64,000 nt of DNA from Paenibacillus barengoltzii NBRC 101215 (GTDB lineage: Bacteria > Bacillota > Bacilli > Paenibacillales > Paenibacillaceae), in NCBI RefSeq assembly GCF_004000745.1, contig NZ_BILV01000020.1, forward strand, positions 1-64,000, written 5' to 3'. Positions 47,503 through 56,031 of the stretch are shown here, piece by piece (positions within the stretch are counted from its first letter, which is position 1; each line of letters begins with the position of its first letter). Under the pieces are notes generated by a model. That model had not been told where the DNA came from, did not search any database, and saw nothing but the letters and a program-made list of their open reading frames with translations. Position numbers and translations under genes: made by a program.

Positions 47503-47757
47503 CTAAAGCTTGATGCTATGATAGCTCATCCCGTCGTGGGAGTAAATCCCTCGAATCTCTACGGATTCCGAAGTGATGATTTGTTTCACCACGTCTAACG
47601 ACATTTGCGGAAAACGAATCGATAACGCACATCCTGCCGTGATTTCTTTGGGGGTAGGAAACAAATCGATCTCTACCTCAGCGTACTCCAGCAGCATCTC
47701 TGCACGCAGTGCCTGCTGGGTTGAATCAAACGCCATCACCAACCATTCCTCTTCCAC
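47503..47757 (-). CDS. DUF3343 protein
   Basis: This short protein of 84 residues belongs to the DUF3343 family, which has been suggested to carry sulfur or selenium but is not characterised. The N-terminal beta-alpha unit EEWLVMAFDSTQQALRAEMLLE and the later PTPKEITAGCALSIRFP, with one conserved Cys, are visible. The start is a GTG, eight bases after GGAGAGG. It lies upstream of mscS, with 60 bp between them, and divergent from yyaC. The neighbouring aminotransferase of the cysteine desulfurase class is worth noting for a sulfur link. Confidence 0.85.
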   Translation of the reverse strand: MEEEWLVMAFDSTQQALRAEMLLEYAEVEIDLFPTPKEITAGCALSIRFPQMSLDVVKQIITSESVEIRGIYSHDGMSYHSIKL

Positions 47758-47886
47758 TCAGATTCCTCTCCTTTTTACTCATTAAGACTTTGGTACGAGT
47801 ATATAATACGCATTTCTTCCATATACTATCTACTAAATCTTTAAAGTGCGGATACGCACTTGATCTTCAGCGGAAAGGAAGATTCC

Positions 47887-48495
47887 ATGTCACAGATTCA
47901 ACCGACCATTCCAGGACAAGAAATTCCTTATTTAAAAATCCCTCATACCGAACCCGGCATTCATTCGGCCATCATTCACCGGTTGCTTCTGCATTTTGGA
48001 CAGGTTACCCCAGGACAAGACATCGTTGTCGTCTGCATCGGGACCGATCGTTCCACCGGAGATTGCTTAGGCCCTCTGGTTGGCAGCGCGTTGGCAAAGT
48101 ATCGCTGCCCATACTTTCACCTCTACGGTACTCTCGATGAGCCTGTACATGCTATGAATCTAAAAGAAACGTTAGATGAAATCCACGCACGATTCCCTGA
48201 CCCTTATATCATCAGCATAGACGCCTGCCTCGGTCAAACATCCAGCGTTGGATCGATTCAAGTAGTGCAAGGCCCCCTCCGTCCTGGCGCAGGGGTAAAT
48301 AAAGAATTACCGCCGGTCGGCGATATCCATCTTACGGGCATCGTCAATGTCGGCGGCTTCATGGAATACTTTGTTTTGCAGAACACACGTCTCAGTCTAG
48401 TTATGCGTCTTTCAGAAATTATATCAAAATGCTTGTATACCGCGATCAAAGAGTGGACTCAGGGTTCTATTTCTTTAGCCCGGCAAGAGCTATAG
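47887..48495 (+). CDS. yyaC: Spore protease YyaC (DUF1256)
   Basis: YyaC is a forespore-expressed protein of Bacillus related to the germination protease fold (DUF1256), annotated as a spore protease. Its targets are unclear. The sequence has VVVCIGTDRSTGDCLGPLVGSALAKY and ISIDACLGQTSSVGSIQVVQGPLRPGAGVNKELPPVGDIHLTGIVNVGGFMEYFVLQNTRLSLVM, family-specific stretches with a GPR-like Asp pair. The ATG has AAAGGAAG seven bases upstream. The 3' end overlaps the convergent DUF4446 gene by 29 bases. The gene supports an endospore-forming host. Confidence 0.93.
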   Translation: MSQIQPTIPGQEIPYLKIPHTEPGIHSAIIHRLLLHFGQVTPGQDIVVVCIGTDRSTGDCLGPLVGSALAKYRCPYFHLYGTLDEPVHAMNLKETLDEIHARFPDPYIISIDACLGQTSSVGSIQVVQGPLRPGAGVNKELPPVGDIHLTGIVNVGGFMEYFVLQNTRLSLVMRLSEIISKCLYTAIKEWTQGSISLARQEL

Positions 48496-48967
48496 CTTCC
48501 CGTTCTTCCGGAGAGAGCGCATGCGGTGACTCCCCTTTTTCCAAGCCCTTAGCATATACAAATGAACCATCGCGGTTGTACAGGCCCGTTAGGACTACGC
48601 CATCTTGCTGATCATTAATGATCGCAATGGAGAAGCTCAAGTCGTTCCCCTTTTCACCGAAAGCATTGTAGCGTTTGATTCCGATTTTTGATTTTTGCAT
48701 AGGCATCCACTTTTGAATTTGTGTGAGTTGCTGCTTCTGTTCTTCCTGGACATCTTCGATTTTGTCCTGCTGCATTTTTAAATCGATGAGCAAGGTCTCC
48801 AGGTCTTGTACGCCGGCACCTTTCATCATCAGTTCGTATCTTCGTTTCATCTTACGAAGCTTACTTCCCTGAATCAAATTCCAGATCAACATCCAAAGGA
48901 TCAGGAGAACGAAACCTCCAACGATCCAGACTAGTTGCTCAAAGATGAGATCATTCCATTCCCGCAT
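48467..48967 (-). CDS. DUF4446 membrane protein
   Basis: This protein of 166 residues has one N-terminal membrane segment (about 10-30), a coiled-coil-like Lys/Gln/Glu region (about 38-85), and a DUF4446 domain ending in YNAFGEKGNDLSFSIAIINDQQDGVVLTGLYNRDGSFVYAKGLEKGESPHALSPEEREAI. This is a common but uncharacterised membrane protein of Gram-positive bacteria near the origin. The Shine-Dalgarno GAGGAG lies about 12 bases from the ATG. The 3' end overlaps the yyaC 3' end by 29 bases on the other strand. Confidence 0.9.
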   Translation of the reverse strand: MREWNDLIFEQLVWIVGGFVLLILWMLIWNLIQGSKLRKMKRRYELMMKGAGVQDLETLLIDLKMQQDKIEDVQEEQKQQLTQIQKWMPMQKSKIGIKRYNAFGEKGNDLSFSIAIINDQQDGVVLTGLYNRDGSFVYAKGLEKGESPHALSPEEREAIALAGLKK

Positions 48968-48995
48968 GCGACTTTCTACTCCTCTGTGCTTGAGA

Positions 48996-50159
48996 TCAGT
49001 TCATCAACTTATGAATTGCATCCACTAACTTCTGAAGATCTGCCTCGGTCGTCAGATAACCTACACTGGCGCGAACGGCTCCGCCTTCCAGTGTGCCGGC
49101 CGTTTGATGGCCTAACGGCGTGCAGTGATATCCTGCACGAACTGCGATGCCATATTCCCGATCCAGCACAAAGGCGACCTCCGAGGCATCTCGTCCTTCG
49201 ATTGTAAACGATACGATACCCGTTCGAGGCTGACCGATCTCTGGACCGATCAGACGAACACCAGGAACCTCATACAGTTCCTTCATTAAAAATTGGGTTA
49301 ACTCCCACTCGTGACGATGAATCTGCTCCACACCACGTTCCAGCACGGTTTCCACGCCAGCACCTAACCCGGCAATCCCGGGCGTATTCACCGTGCCAGC
49401 TTCATACCGGTCAGGACGTACCGACGGCTGTTCAAGTTCTTCGGATTGACTGCCTGTTCCCCCATGCATTAGCGGTTCTAGATCAAGATCCGAGCGGATG
49501 TATAATCCCCCAGTCCCCTGTGGACCAAGCAACCCTTTATGCCCTGGAAAGGCAAGCAAGTCAATCCCCATTTCCTGAACATTCACCGGATAGCACCCTG
49601 CCGTTTGCGCAGCATCCACCAATAAAATCGCTCCGTGTGCATGAGCTATCTGGCTTAAAGCTTGAACCGGTAAAATACATCCCAACAAGTTCGAACTATG
49701 AGAGCATACAAGTAAACGTGTGTGAGGGCGAAAAAGTTTCTCCACCTGCTCCAAATCTAATCGACCGTAAGCATCCACCTCAGCATAATCTACTTCGATG
49801 CCTGAAGTCCGCTTCAAAAACTCAAGAGGACGTCTTACCGAATTATGTTCAACGGTGGTCGCCACCACATGATCCCCTGGTTTTAGCCATCCTTTAATGG
49901 CTAAGTTCAAAGCCGAAGTTGTGCTGGAGGTTAACACAATATCATTGGGATTGGAGACTCCAAATAGCTGGGCCAGCTTGACACGCGTTTTGTACAACAC
50001 CCTTCCTGCTTGGAGCGCCATCCCATGATTCCCTCGTCCTGCATTAGCAGCTGGTCCGTTTAGTATTTCCAACATCACTTCTCCTACCCTAGGAGGTTTT
50101 GGCCAAGATGTCGCCGCATGATCCAAATAGATAATGGATTTTCCCTCACGCAAACACAT
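48996..50159 (-). CDS. Class V aminotransferase, cysteine desulfurase family
   Basis: This is a PLP enzyme of the NifS/SufS class. YLDHAATSWPKPPRV near the N terminus, EHNSVRRPL, the PLP-binding Asp and His in LVDAAQTAG, and the Schiff-base lysine in FPGHKGLLGPQGTGGLY (about 210-226) are intact. The C-terminal region has RAGYHCTPLGHQTAG, where the Cys could be the catalytic thiol of a desulfurase. Several members of this origin-linked family lack a proven function. A purine-rich GGAGGGA abuts the ATG; a TTG two codons on has better spacing and may be the real start. Confidence 0.9.
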   Translation of the reverse strand: MCLREGKSIIYLDHAATSWPKPPRVGEVMLEILNGPAANAGRGNHGMALQAGRVLYKTRVKLAQLFGVSNPNDIVLTSSTTSALNLAIKGWLKPGDHVVATTVEHNSVRRPLEFLKRTSGIEVDYAEVDAYGRLDLEQVEKLFRPHTRLLVCSHSSNLLGCILPVQALSQIAHAHGAILLVDAAQTAGCYPVNVQEMGIDLLAFPGHKGLLGPQGTGGLYIRSDLDLEPLMHGGTGSQSEELEQPSVRPDRYEAGTVNTPGIAGLGAGVETVLERGVEQIHRHEWELTQFLMKELYEVPGVRLIGPEIGQPRTGIVSFTIEGRDASEVAFVLDREYGIAVRAGYHCTPLGHQTAGTLEGGAVRASVGYLTTEADLQKLVDAIHKLMN

Positions 50160-50241
50160 TCCCTCCTTAGGATATTGGTGTAAGTTTGGATTAGAGTTTC
50201 AACCTCACCATTCATTCCAGTTCAATCGAATGCCAGACCAA

Positions 50242-50308
50242 GAAATGACATACCCTCCTTCTGTAGCCCCCACTTTAGGAGCTATCCAAAAGTTGGATAT
50301 GTCATTTC
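50242..50308. repeat. Long inverted repeat between parB and the aminotransferase gene
   Basis: Arms GAAATGACATACC (50242-50254) and GGATATGTCATTTC (50295-50308) pair over 13-14 bases with one mismatch, around a 40-base loop that holds a smaller hairpin. It starts three bases after the parB stop. No T run follows, so it is not a standard terminator. Confidence 0.65.
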
Positions 50309-50310
50309 AT

Positions 50311-51156
50311 TTATCCCGAAGTTAACATATCGAGCAGCCGTTGCAGATCCTGTTGGCTGTAATAGTTAATTTCGATTTTCCCTTTATCTTTATTCGCTTT
50401 AATTTTGACTGTCGTCTTGTACCGTTCACGCAGACTCTCTTCCACTTCTTCGATATAAGGGTCCCGTTTCTTTCCAGCCGGTTTTGGTTTTTCCTGCTTT
50501 TTGCGATCCAGTTGTTGCACCGCATTCTCCAGATCACGAACGCTCCATTCATGATCGATACATTGCTGAGCCAACTGCTTAATTATGTCTGGATCCTTCA
50601 ACCCAACCAAAGCTCGGGCATGTCCCATCGATAATGTTCCACGTGAAACATATTCCTTCACTTCGTCCGGCAAGGAAAGCAATCGCAAAAAGTTCGCGAT
50701 ATGAGAACGAGACTTTCCTACCTTCAACGAAAGCTCTTCCTGTGTGAGCTGGAATTGATCCATCAGCCCTTGGTACGCTACCGCCACTTCCATCGCGTTC
50801 AAATTTTCACGCTGCAGGTTCTCGATTAGCGCAATTTCCATAACCTGTTGGTCTGAAAAACTCCGAACAACCGCCGGGATGGTTGTATTACCGCAATATT
50901 GTGAAGCACGGAACCGGCGCTCCCCTGCGATAATTTCATAACCTTTAAGTACGCTGCGTACAATAATTGGCTGAATAACCCCATGTTGCCGAATCGATTC
51001 GGCCAATTCCCGTATAGCCTCCTCATCAAAGGTCTTGCGTGGTTGATACGGGTTGGCACGTAGTTGGTTAAGTGGGATCTCTATAACCTTATCATCTTCC
51101 TGAATAGACAGTGCCGGGATCAGAGCATCCAATCCTTTGCCCAATCGTTTACTCAT
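50311..51156 (-). CDS. parB: Chromosome partitioning protein ParB (Spo0J)
   Basis: ParB binds parS sites, spreads as a CTP-dependent clamp and loads SMC to organise origins. The N-terminal domain has the CTP-binding GERRFRA motif (the [14 protein letters not shown] stretch). HTH (about 130-190) shows LTQEELSLKVGKSRSHIANFLRLLSL, and a C-terminal dimerisation domain ends the protein. The ATG at 51156 gives MSKRLGKGLDALIP, as in B. subtilis Spo0J, and overlaps soj by eight bases; the upstream in-frame ATGs would overlap soj by about 100. Its own coding sequence contains a perfect parS site. Confidence 0.96.
   Translation of the reverse strand: MSKRLGKGLDALIPALSIQEDDKVIEIPLNQLRANPYQPRKTFDEEAIRELAESIRQHGVIQPIIVRSVLKGYEIIAGERRFRASQYCGNTTIPAVVRSFSDQQVMEIALIENLQRENLNAMEVAVAYQGLMDQFQLTQEELSLKVGKSRSHIANFLRLLSLPDEVKEYVSRGTLSMGHARALVGLKDPDIIKQLAQQCIDHEWSVRDLENAVQQLDRKKQEKPKPAGKKRDPYIEEVEESLRERYKTTVKIKANKDKGKIEINYYSQQDLQRLLDMLTSG
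50635..50650. promoter_or_regulatory. parS: parS site inside parB
   Basis: The sequence TGTTCCACGTGAAACA is the exact 16-base parS consensus of B. subtilis. It lies within the parB coding region, as in B. subtilis where a parS sits in spo0J. Confidence 0.95.
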
Positions 51157-51910
51157 AAGATACCACTTCCTTTGCCAACTCAAGATATACTTCCGCACCC
51201 TTCGAACGAGGGTCATACGTAATAATGGATTGACCATGGGACGGCGCTTCACTTAAACGCACATTACGTGGAATCACAGTTTTATAAACCTTCTGCTGGA
51301 AGTACTTCTTAACCTCTTCAATGACTTGAATACCCAGATTTGTCCGGGCATCAAACATCGTTAGTAAGACCCCTTCGATTTGCAGCGAAGTATTTAAATG
51401 CTTTTGAACCAATCTCACCGTGTTTAATAGTTGGCTAAGTCCTTCCAAAGCGTAATATTCGCACTGAATAGGAATGAGAACGGAATCAGCGGCGGTCAAG
51501 GAGTTAATGGTAAGAATTCCTAGCGAAGGCGGGCAATCAATCAAAATATAATCGTATAAGTTCCGAATCGGTTGTAACGATTTCTTAAGTCTGACTTCGC
51601 GCGAAATGGTGGGAACCAATTCGATTTCAGCCCCAGCGAGTTGAATCGTAGCCGGGATGATATGCAAATTTTCAATCTCCGTATGTTCAATTGCATCTTT
51701 TGGATGAACCTCGTTAATGAGTACATCATAAATGCAATTCGCAACATCCGCTTTATTAATGCCAACACCACTTGTCGTATTCCCTTGGGGGTCAATATCG
51801 ATCAGCAGTACTTTCTTTCCGATGGCAGCTAATCCCGCTCCCAAATTGACAGAAGTCGTCGTCTTACCGACGCCCCCTTTTTGGTTCGCTATGGCGATGA
51901 TTTTAGACAA
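51149..51910 (-). CDS. soj: Chromosome partitioning ATPase ParA (Soj)
   Basis: Soj is a Walker-type ATPase that works with ParB in segregation and also regulates the initiator DnaA. The deviant Walker A KGGVGKTTTSVNLGAGLA lies at about residues 11-28. The Walker B DYILIDCPPSLG and the DNA/dimer region follow. The length of 253 is standard. It precedes parB with an eight-base overlap and is transcribed with it. Confidence 0.97.
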   Translation of the reverse strand: MSKIIAIANQKGGVGKTTTSVNLGAGLAAIGKKVLLIDIDPQGNTTSGVGINKADVANCIYDVLINEVHPKDAIEHTEIENLHIIPATIQLAGAEIELVPTISREVRLKKSLQPIRNLYDYILIDCPPSLGILTINSLTAADSVLIPIQCEYYALEGLSQLLNTVRLVQKHLNTSLQIEGVLLTMFDARTNLGIQVIEEVKKYFQQKVYKTVIPRNVRLSEAPSHGQSIITYDPRSKGAEVYLELAKEVVSYE

Positions 51911-52190
51911 TCCAGTTCACCTCAATATAATAGAAGAATCTCTTTGTAGTACTCATGTACGCATTCTAGGCTGCAGCTACAAAAAGACCTATAGCAATGC
52001 GTGGTGAATACACCTGCCGGTCGATATCGAGAGATGAGCAGCTATGAACCGATATATCCACCCCATGTACATAAGGATAATCATTATCCACATGTCCATA
52101 GATAGTTCAGCAATCGCATGTTCACAACTATTCAAGAAAGACCGAAAAAGAAGCTGACCAGAACCTCGCGGTTAGGGTCAGCGAGCGAGT
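51911..52190. other. soj-noc gap with DnaA box and terminator
   Basis: This 280-bp gap holds the noc terminator at its right end and the soj promoter. A perfect DnaA box, TTATCCACA, lies at 52085-52093, inside the larger dyad GGATAATCATTATCC. I do not see a convincing promoter by eye. Confidence 0.5.
52145..52183 (-). terminator. Terminator after noc
   Basis: On the minus strand GCTGACC pairs with GGTCAGC around a 15-base loop and is followed by TTCTTTTTC, just after the noc stop. Confidence 0.75.
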
Positions 52191-53015
52191 TTATGAACGT
52201 TTCGGGATCTGAATCACAATTTCATAATGATCCTCATGATCCTTCTCTTCCGTTTTAATTTGCAAACCCGAACCTGTAACCATATCAATCGACTGGCGAA
52301 TCGTATTAAGAGCCAATCGAACATCCTTAGTAAAGGAGATTCGTCTCGAAGGAGACTTTTTGTTATTAGCTACTTCCTTATAAAAGGCAATGCGGGCTTC
52401 TGTCTGTTTTACATTCAGCTCTTTGCTGATGATTTCACCCAACACCTTCAGCTGCAGCTCTTCCGAGTCCAAGGATAACAAAGCACGCGCATGACGCTCT
52501 GTAATCTTCCGTTCCATCAGCGCATTCTTTACCTCATCTGGAAGCTGAAGCAGCCTGATCTTATTGGCGATCGTGGATTGGCTCTTCCCAAGACGTTGAG
52601 CCAAGCTCTCTTGCGTCAATTGATGCAAATCGATCAAGTTTTGGTAAGCCATCGCCTCCTCAATCGAAGTCAGCCCTTCCCGTTGGAGGTTCTCGATCAA
52701 AGCAATAGACGCGGCTTGCGAATCATTGAAATCGCGCAAGATCGCAGGAATGGACTCGAGGCCCAGCTTTTTGACGGCACGCCAACGACGCTCTCCGGCA
52801 ATGATCTCATACTTATCATTCCGATACCGTACGACAATTGGTTGAATCACGCCATGAGTACGGATCGTTTGGCAGAGTTCATCGATTTTCTCGTCGTCAA
52901 AGATCGTCCGCGGCTGATAAGGACTGCCGACAATTTCCCCCACCGGAATTTGTCTCACTTCATCTCCGCTATTTCGTTCGGTTAGCCCAAACAATTTAGA
53001 AAATTGTTCTTTCAT
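52191..53015 (-). CDS. noc: Nucleoid occlusion protein Noc
   Basis: Noc is a ParB paralogue that coats DNA near Noc-binding sites, binds the membrane and blocks FtsZ assembly over the nucleoid. The N-terminal amphipathic membrane-targeting helix is [10 protein letters not shown]. The CTP-binding GERRWRAVK and [29 protein letters not shown] follow. Two ParB-family genes within 3 kb, with Noc the closer to rsmG, is the Firmicute arrangement. The start at 53015 gives the B. subtilis-like N terminus; a GTG five codons earlier would extend it. Confidence 0.93.
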   Translation of the reverse strand: MKEQFSKLFGLTERNSGDEVRQIPVGEIVGSPYQPRTIFDDEKIDELCQTIRTHGVIQPIVVRYRNDKYEIIAGERRWRAVKKLGLESIPAILRDFNDSQAASIALIENLQREGLTSIEEAMAYQNLIDLHQLTQESLAQRLGKSQSTIANKIRLLQLPDEVKNALMERKITERHARALLSLDSEELQLKVLGEIISKELNVKQTEARIAFYKEVANNKKSPSRRISFTKDVRLALNTIRQSIDMVTGSGLQIKTEEKDHEDHYEIVIQIPKRS

Positions 53016-53264
53016 TCCGTCGATTACCACCTAATTTCAAAGTGACATAAGGCTAAGCCTTACGGATCATCCCCGTTGGATGACATTGCTCTAAACGAAA
53101 TGCACGTTCGTTAAGGGTTTGTCCACCAAATGAACCGTGGCTTCAAAACGTCCATCCAACCCTCAACCAACCCGATATATCTATTCTACCACTTTTTCCT
53201 CTATAATCCTATTCTCTAATTTAGAGAAGTTATAGAAAAGAGATAGGATAAGCGTGCAAACGGA
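53016..53264. other. Upstream region of noc
   Basis: This stretch should contain the noc promoter and leader. It is AT-rich near the terminator at its right end. I see no credible gene and no Noc-binding palindrome ATTTCCCGGGAAAT. Confidence 0.3.
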
Positions 53265-53314
53265 CAAAAAGCCCCCTTAGCGATGTTTCACGTGGAACAT
53301 TTTGCTAAGGGGGA
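53265..53314 (-). terminator. rsmG terminator with parS as its loop
   Basis: On the minus strand CCCCCTTAGC pairs with GCTAAGGGGG and is followed by CTTTTTG. The loop holds the whole 16-base parS palindrome, which is itself able to pair, so the RNA hairpin would be nearly continuous. Confidence 0.85.
53284..53299. promoter_or_regulatory. parS: parS site between noc and rsmG
   Basis: TGTTTCACGTGGAACA on the plus strand is the reverse complement of the canonical parS. It lies exactly inside the loop of the rsmG terminator, about 270 bp upstream of noc. Confidence 0.95.
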
Positions 53315-53329
53315 TACCTCTATAATCGT

Positions 53330-54052
53330 TTAAACCAACGGTGTTTTCGCTGGTATTCCTGCTTTTCGCGGATATTTCTTTGGCGTAGGAGACGTTTTTT
53401 GGATCAGCACCAAATGACGTTCGGAGTTCTCCAATGGAAGAGAAAATGCCGGCGTGCTGACCCATTTCCCTTTCAGCTCGGATAAACTTCGGGCCGCTTC
53501 CTTCACTTCATCCTCTGGATTACTCCCCTTCATCGCCACGAATAAGCCGCCGGGTTTCGCAAATGGTAAACAGAACTCGTTAAGAATCGCCATACGAGCC
53601 ACCGCTCGGGCGGTAACCAAATCGAAGGCATCACGAAGGTTTTCCTGGCGTCCTAAATCTTCTGCACGTCCATGAAGCAGACGCACCTGGGACAACCCTA
53701 ATTCATCCACCACATGCTGCAAGAACTGAATCCGTTTGTTTAACGAATCTACGATCGTGAGCTGTAGATGCGGAAAACAAATTTTTAGAGGAATGCCGGG
53801 AAACCCGGCGCCAGATCCGATATCCGCCATGGATTCGATCTCCCCCATCGGGACATGAAAAGCCAGGCTAATCGAATCATAAAAATGCTTGATATAGACC
53901 TGATCCCGTTCGGTGATCCCGGTGAGGTTCATTTTTTCATTCCAGGAAACTAGTTCTTCATAATAACGTTCAAATTGCTTGAGCTGCTCCTCCGACACCG
54001 CAATGCCATGTTCCTGGAGCAGCGAGCAAAACTGGGCTTGTATCGAATCCAA
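53330..54052 (-). CDS. rsmG: 16S rRNA (guanine-527-N7)-methyltransferase
   Basis: RsmG methylates G527 of 16S rRNA. The SAM-binding motif is MADIGSGAGFPGIPLKICFP, with SLNKRIQFLQHV and VTARAVARM following, the standard signature. The start is a TTG with GGAGGG six bases upstream, overlapping the end of mnmG; no ATG gives the right length. It is the last gene of the mnmE-mnmG-rsmG run and ends in the parS-containing terminator. Confidence 0.96.
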   Translation of the reverse strand: MDSIQAQFCSLLQEHGIAVSEEQLKQFERYYEELVSWNEKMNLTGITERDQVYIKHFYDSISLAFHVPMGEIESMADIGSGAGFPGIPLKICFPHLQLTIVDSLNKRIQFLQHVVDELGLSQVRLLHGRAEDLGRQENLRDAFDLVTARAVARMAILNEFCLPFAKPGGLFVAMKGSNPEDEVKEAARSLSELKGKWVSTPAFSLPLENSERHLVLIQKTSPTPKKYPRKAGIPAKTPLV

Positions 54053-54055
54053 TAG

Positions 54056-55942
54056 TTACCCTCCCGCAGCCGTGACCCGGTTATAATGCTCTAAATACAC
54101 CAACAAAATGGAAATGTCCGCAGGCGTAACCCCTGAAATCCGCGAAGCTTGCCCAATGGAGATCGGGCGAATTTTGGACAGCTTTTGCCGCGCCTCGATG
54201 GCCAGGCCTTGAATATCGTCATAGTTGATATTTTCAGGGATCTTTTTCTTTTCCATTTTTTGTAATCTTTCAACGTGGATCAATTGCTTCTCGATATAAC
54301 CGGCATACTTGATTTGGATCTCAACCTGCTCCTGCATTTCCTCATCCAGCTCAACCTCTGATGGAGAAATCGAAGCGATATGCGTATACGTCACTTCCGG
54401 ACGGCGCAAAATCGTCAGCAAATTGCTTCCGTCTTGAATGGGGGCAGAACCAATCGACTCCAGTAGCGGATTGATTTCAGACGGGCGAATCTTTGTCGCC
54501 TTCAACCGTTCAATCTCCTGCTCGACCTTCTGCTTCTTATCCAAAAACCGAGCATACCGCTCTTCCGAAATCAATCCAATTTCATAACCTAGCGGCGTCA
54601 AACGCAAATCGGCGTTATCGTGGCGGAGCAGCAACCGATATTCTGCCCGTGAAGTCAGCAAACGGTATGGCTCATTGGTTCCCTTGGTCACCAAATCATC
54701 GATCAACACGCCAATGTAGCCTTGCGAACGATCAAGCACAATCGGCTCCTTGCCTTGCACCTTGCGCGCAGCATTAATCCCGGCCATGATGCCTTGTCCC
54801 GCCGCTTCCTCATAACCGGACGTACCGTTGATTTGCCCCGCCGTGAACAACCCCGGCAATCGCTTCGTCTCCAGCGAAGGCCACAGCTGCGTTGGCACTA
54901 CCGCATCATATTCAATCGCATAACCGGTCCGCATCATTTGCACATTTTGCAAGCCAGGAACCGAACGCAGCATCTGCAGTTGAACTTCTTCCGGCATGCT
55001 GGTGGAGAAGCCTTGTACGTAGTATTCCGACGTGTTTTTGCCTTCCGGCTCCAGGAATATCTGATGCTTTGGCTTATCGCTGAAACGTACGATTTTGTCC
55101 TCGATGGAAGGACAGTAGCGAGGCCCTGTGCCTTCAATAACCCCTGAGAACATCGGTGCGCGATGCAAGTTATCTGTAACAATTTTGTGAGTTTCCTCGG
55201 AAGTATACGTCAGCCAGCAGGGCAGTTGTTCATTGTCCGAACTTTTAGTCTCATAGGAAAAAAACTTCGGCTTCTCATCCCCCGGCTGAATCTCGGTTTG
55301 CGAGAAATCAATCGAATCCTTATGCACCCGCGGCGGCGTCCCTGTCTTGAAGCGAACGAGCTCAAAGCCCAAGTCCTTCAAGTTTTGCGCCAAATGTACT
55401 GAAGGTTGCTGATTGTTTGGACCACTTTCGTACATCAGCTCGCCCATAATGATTTTCCCGCGCAAATACGTACCGGTCGTCAGTACTACCGCTTTCGCAC
55501 GATACTCTGCGCCGGTCTTCGTAATGACGCCCACACACTGGCCGTCCTCCACGATGAGCTCCTCGACCATCCCTTGGAGCATCGTGAGATTAGGCTCCTT
55601 CTCCAACGTTTCCTTCATCGCGTGCTGATACAAGAATTTATCCGCCTGCGCGCGCAGCGCATGAACGGCCGGGCCTTTCCCGGTATTAAGCATCCGCATT
55701 TGGATGAACGTCTTGTCAATGTTACGGCCCATTTCGCCGCCCAAGGCATCAATTTCACGGACGACGTGGCCTTTAGCCGGACCTCCAATCGAAGGATTGC
55801 ACGGCATAAAAGCAACCATATCTAAATTGATCGTGACCATCAGCGTCCGACAGCCCATCCGCGCTGCAGCCAAAGCCGCCTCACAGCCTGCATGCCCCGC
55901 ACCGACCACGATCACCTCATAATTTCCGGCAGCGTAACCCAT
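54056..55942 (-). CDS. mnmG: tRNA uridine-5-carboxymethylaminomethyl synthesis protein MnmG (GidA)
   Basis: MnmG works with MnmE to modify the wobble uridine of some tRNAs, using FAD, NADH and a one-carbon donor. The FAD site [18 protein letters not shown] lies near the N terminus, and the second signature includes [25 protein letters not shown]. The C-terminal region has [42 protein letters not shown]. Length 628 is normal. GGAGG precedes the ATG. It lies between mnmE and rsmG. Confidence 0.97.
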   Translation of the reverse strand: MGYAAGNYEVIVVGAGHAGCEAALAAARMGCRTLMVTINLDMVAFMPCNPSIGGPAKGHVVREIDALGGEMGRNIDKTFIQMRMLNTGKGPAVHALRAQADKFLYQHAMKETLEKEPNLTMLQGMVEELIVEDGQCVGVITKTGAEYRAKAVVLTTGTYLRGKIIMGELMYESGPNNQQPSVHLAQNLKDLGFELVRFKTGTPPRVHKDSIDFSQTEIQPGDEKPKFFSYETKSSDNEQLPCWLTYTSEETHKIVTDNLHRAPMFSGVIEGTGPRYCPSIEDKIVRFSDKPKHQIFLEPEGKNTSEYYVQGFSTSMPEEVQLQMLRSVPGLQNVQMMRTGYAIEYDAVVPTQLWPSLETKRLPGLFTAGQINGTSGYEEAAGQGIMAGINAARKVQGKEPIVLDRSQGYIGVLIDDLVTKGTNEPYRLLTSRAEYRLLLRHDNADLRLTPLGYEIGLISEERYARFLDKKQKVEQEIERLKATKIRPSEINPLLESIGSAPIQDGSNLLTILRRPEVTYTHIASISPSEVELDEEMQEQVEIQIKYAGYIEKQLIHVERLQKMEKKKIPENINYDDIQGLAIEARQKLSKIRPISIGQASRISGVTPADISILLVYLEHYNRVTAAGG

Positions 55943-56031
55943 CTATCGTCAACCTCCTTTACCTTGCACCATTCAAAACGCTATCCGTATCATCATACCA
56001 TGAACAGGCGCTGCTGATACGAAAGACCTCT

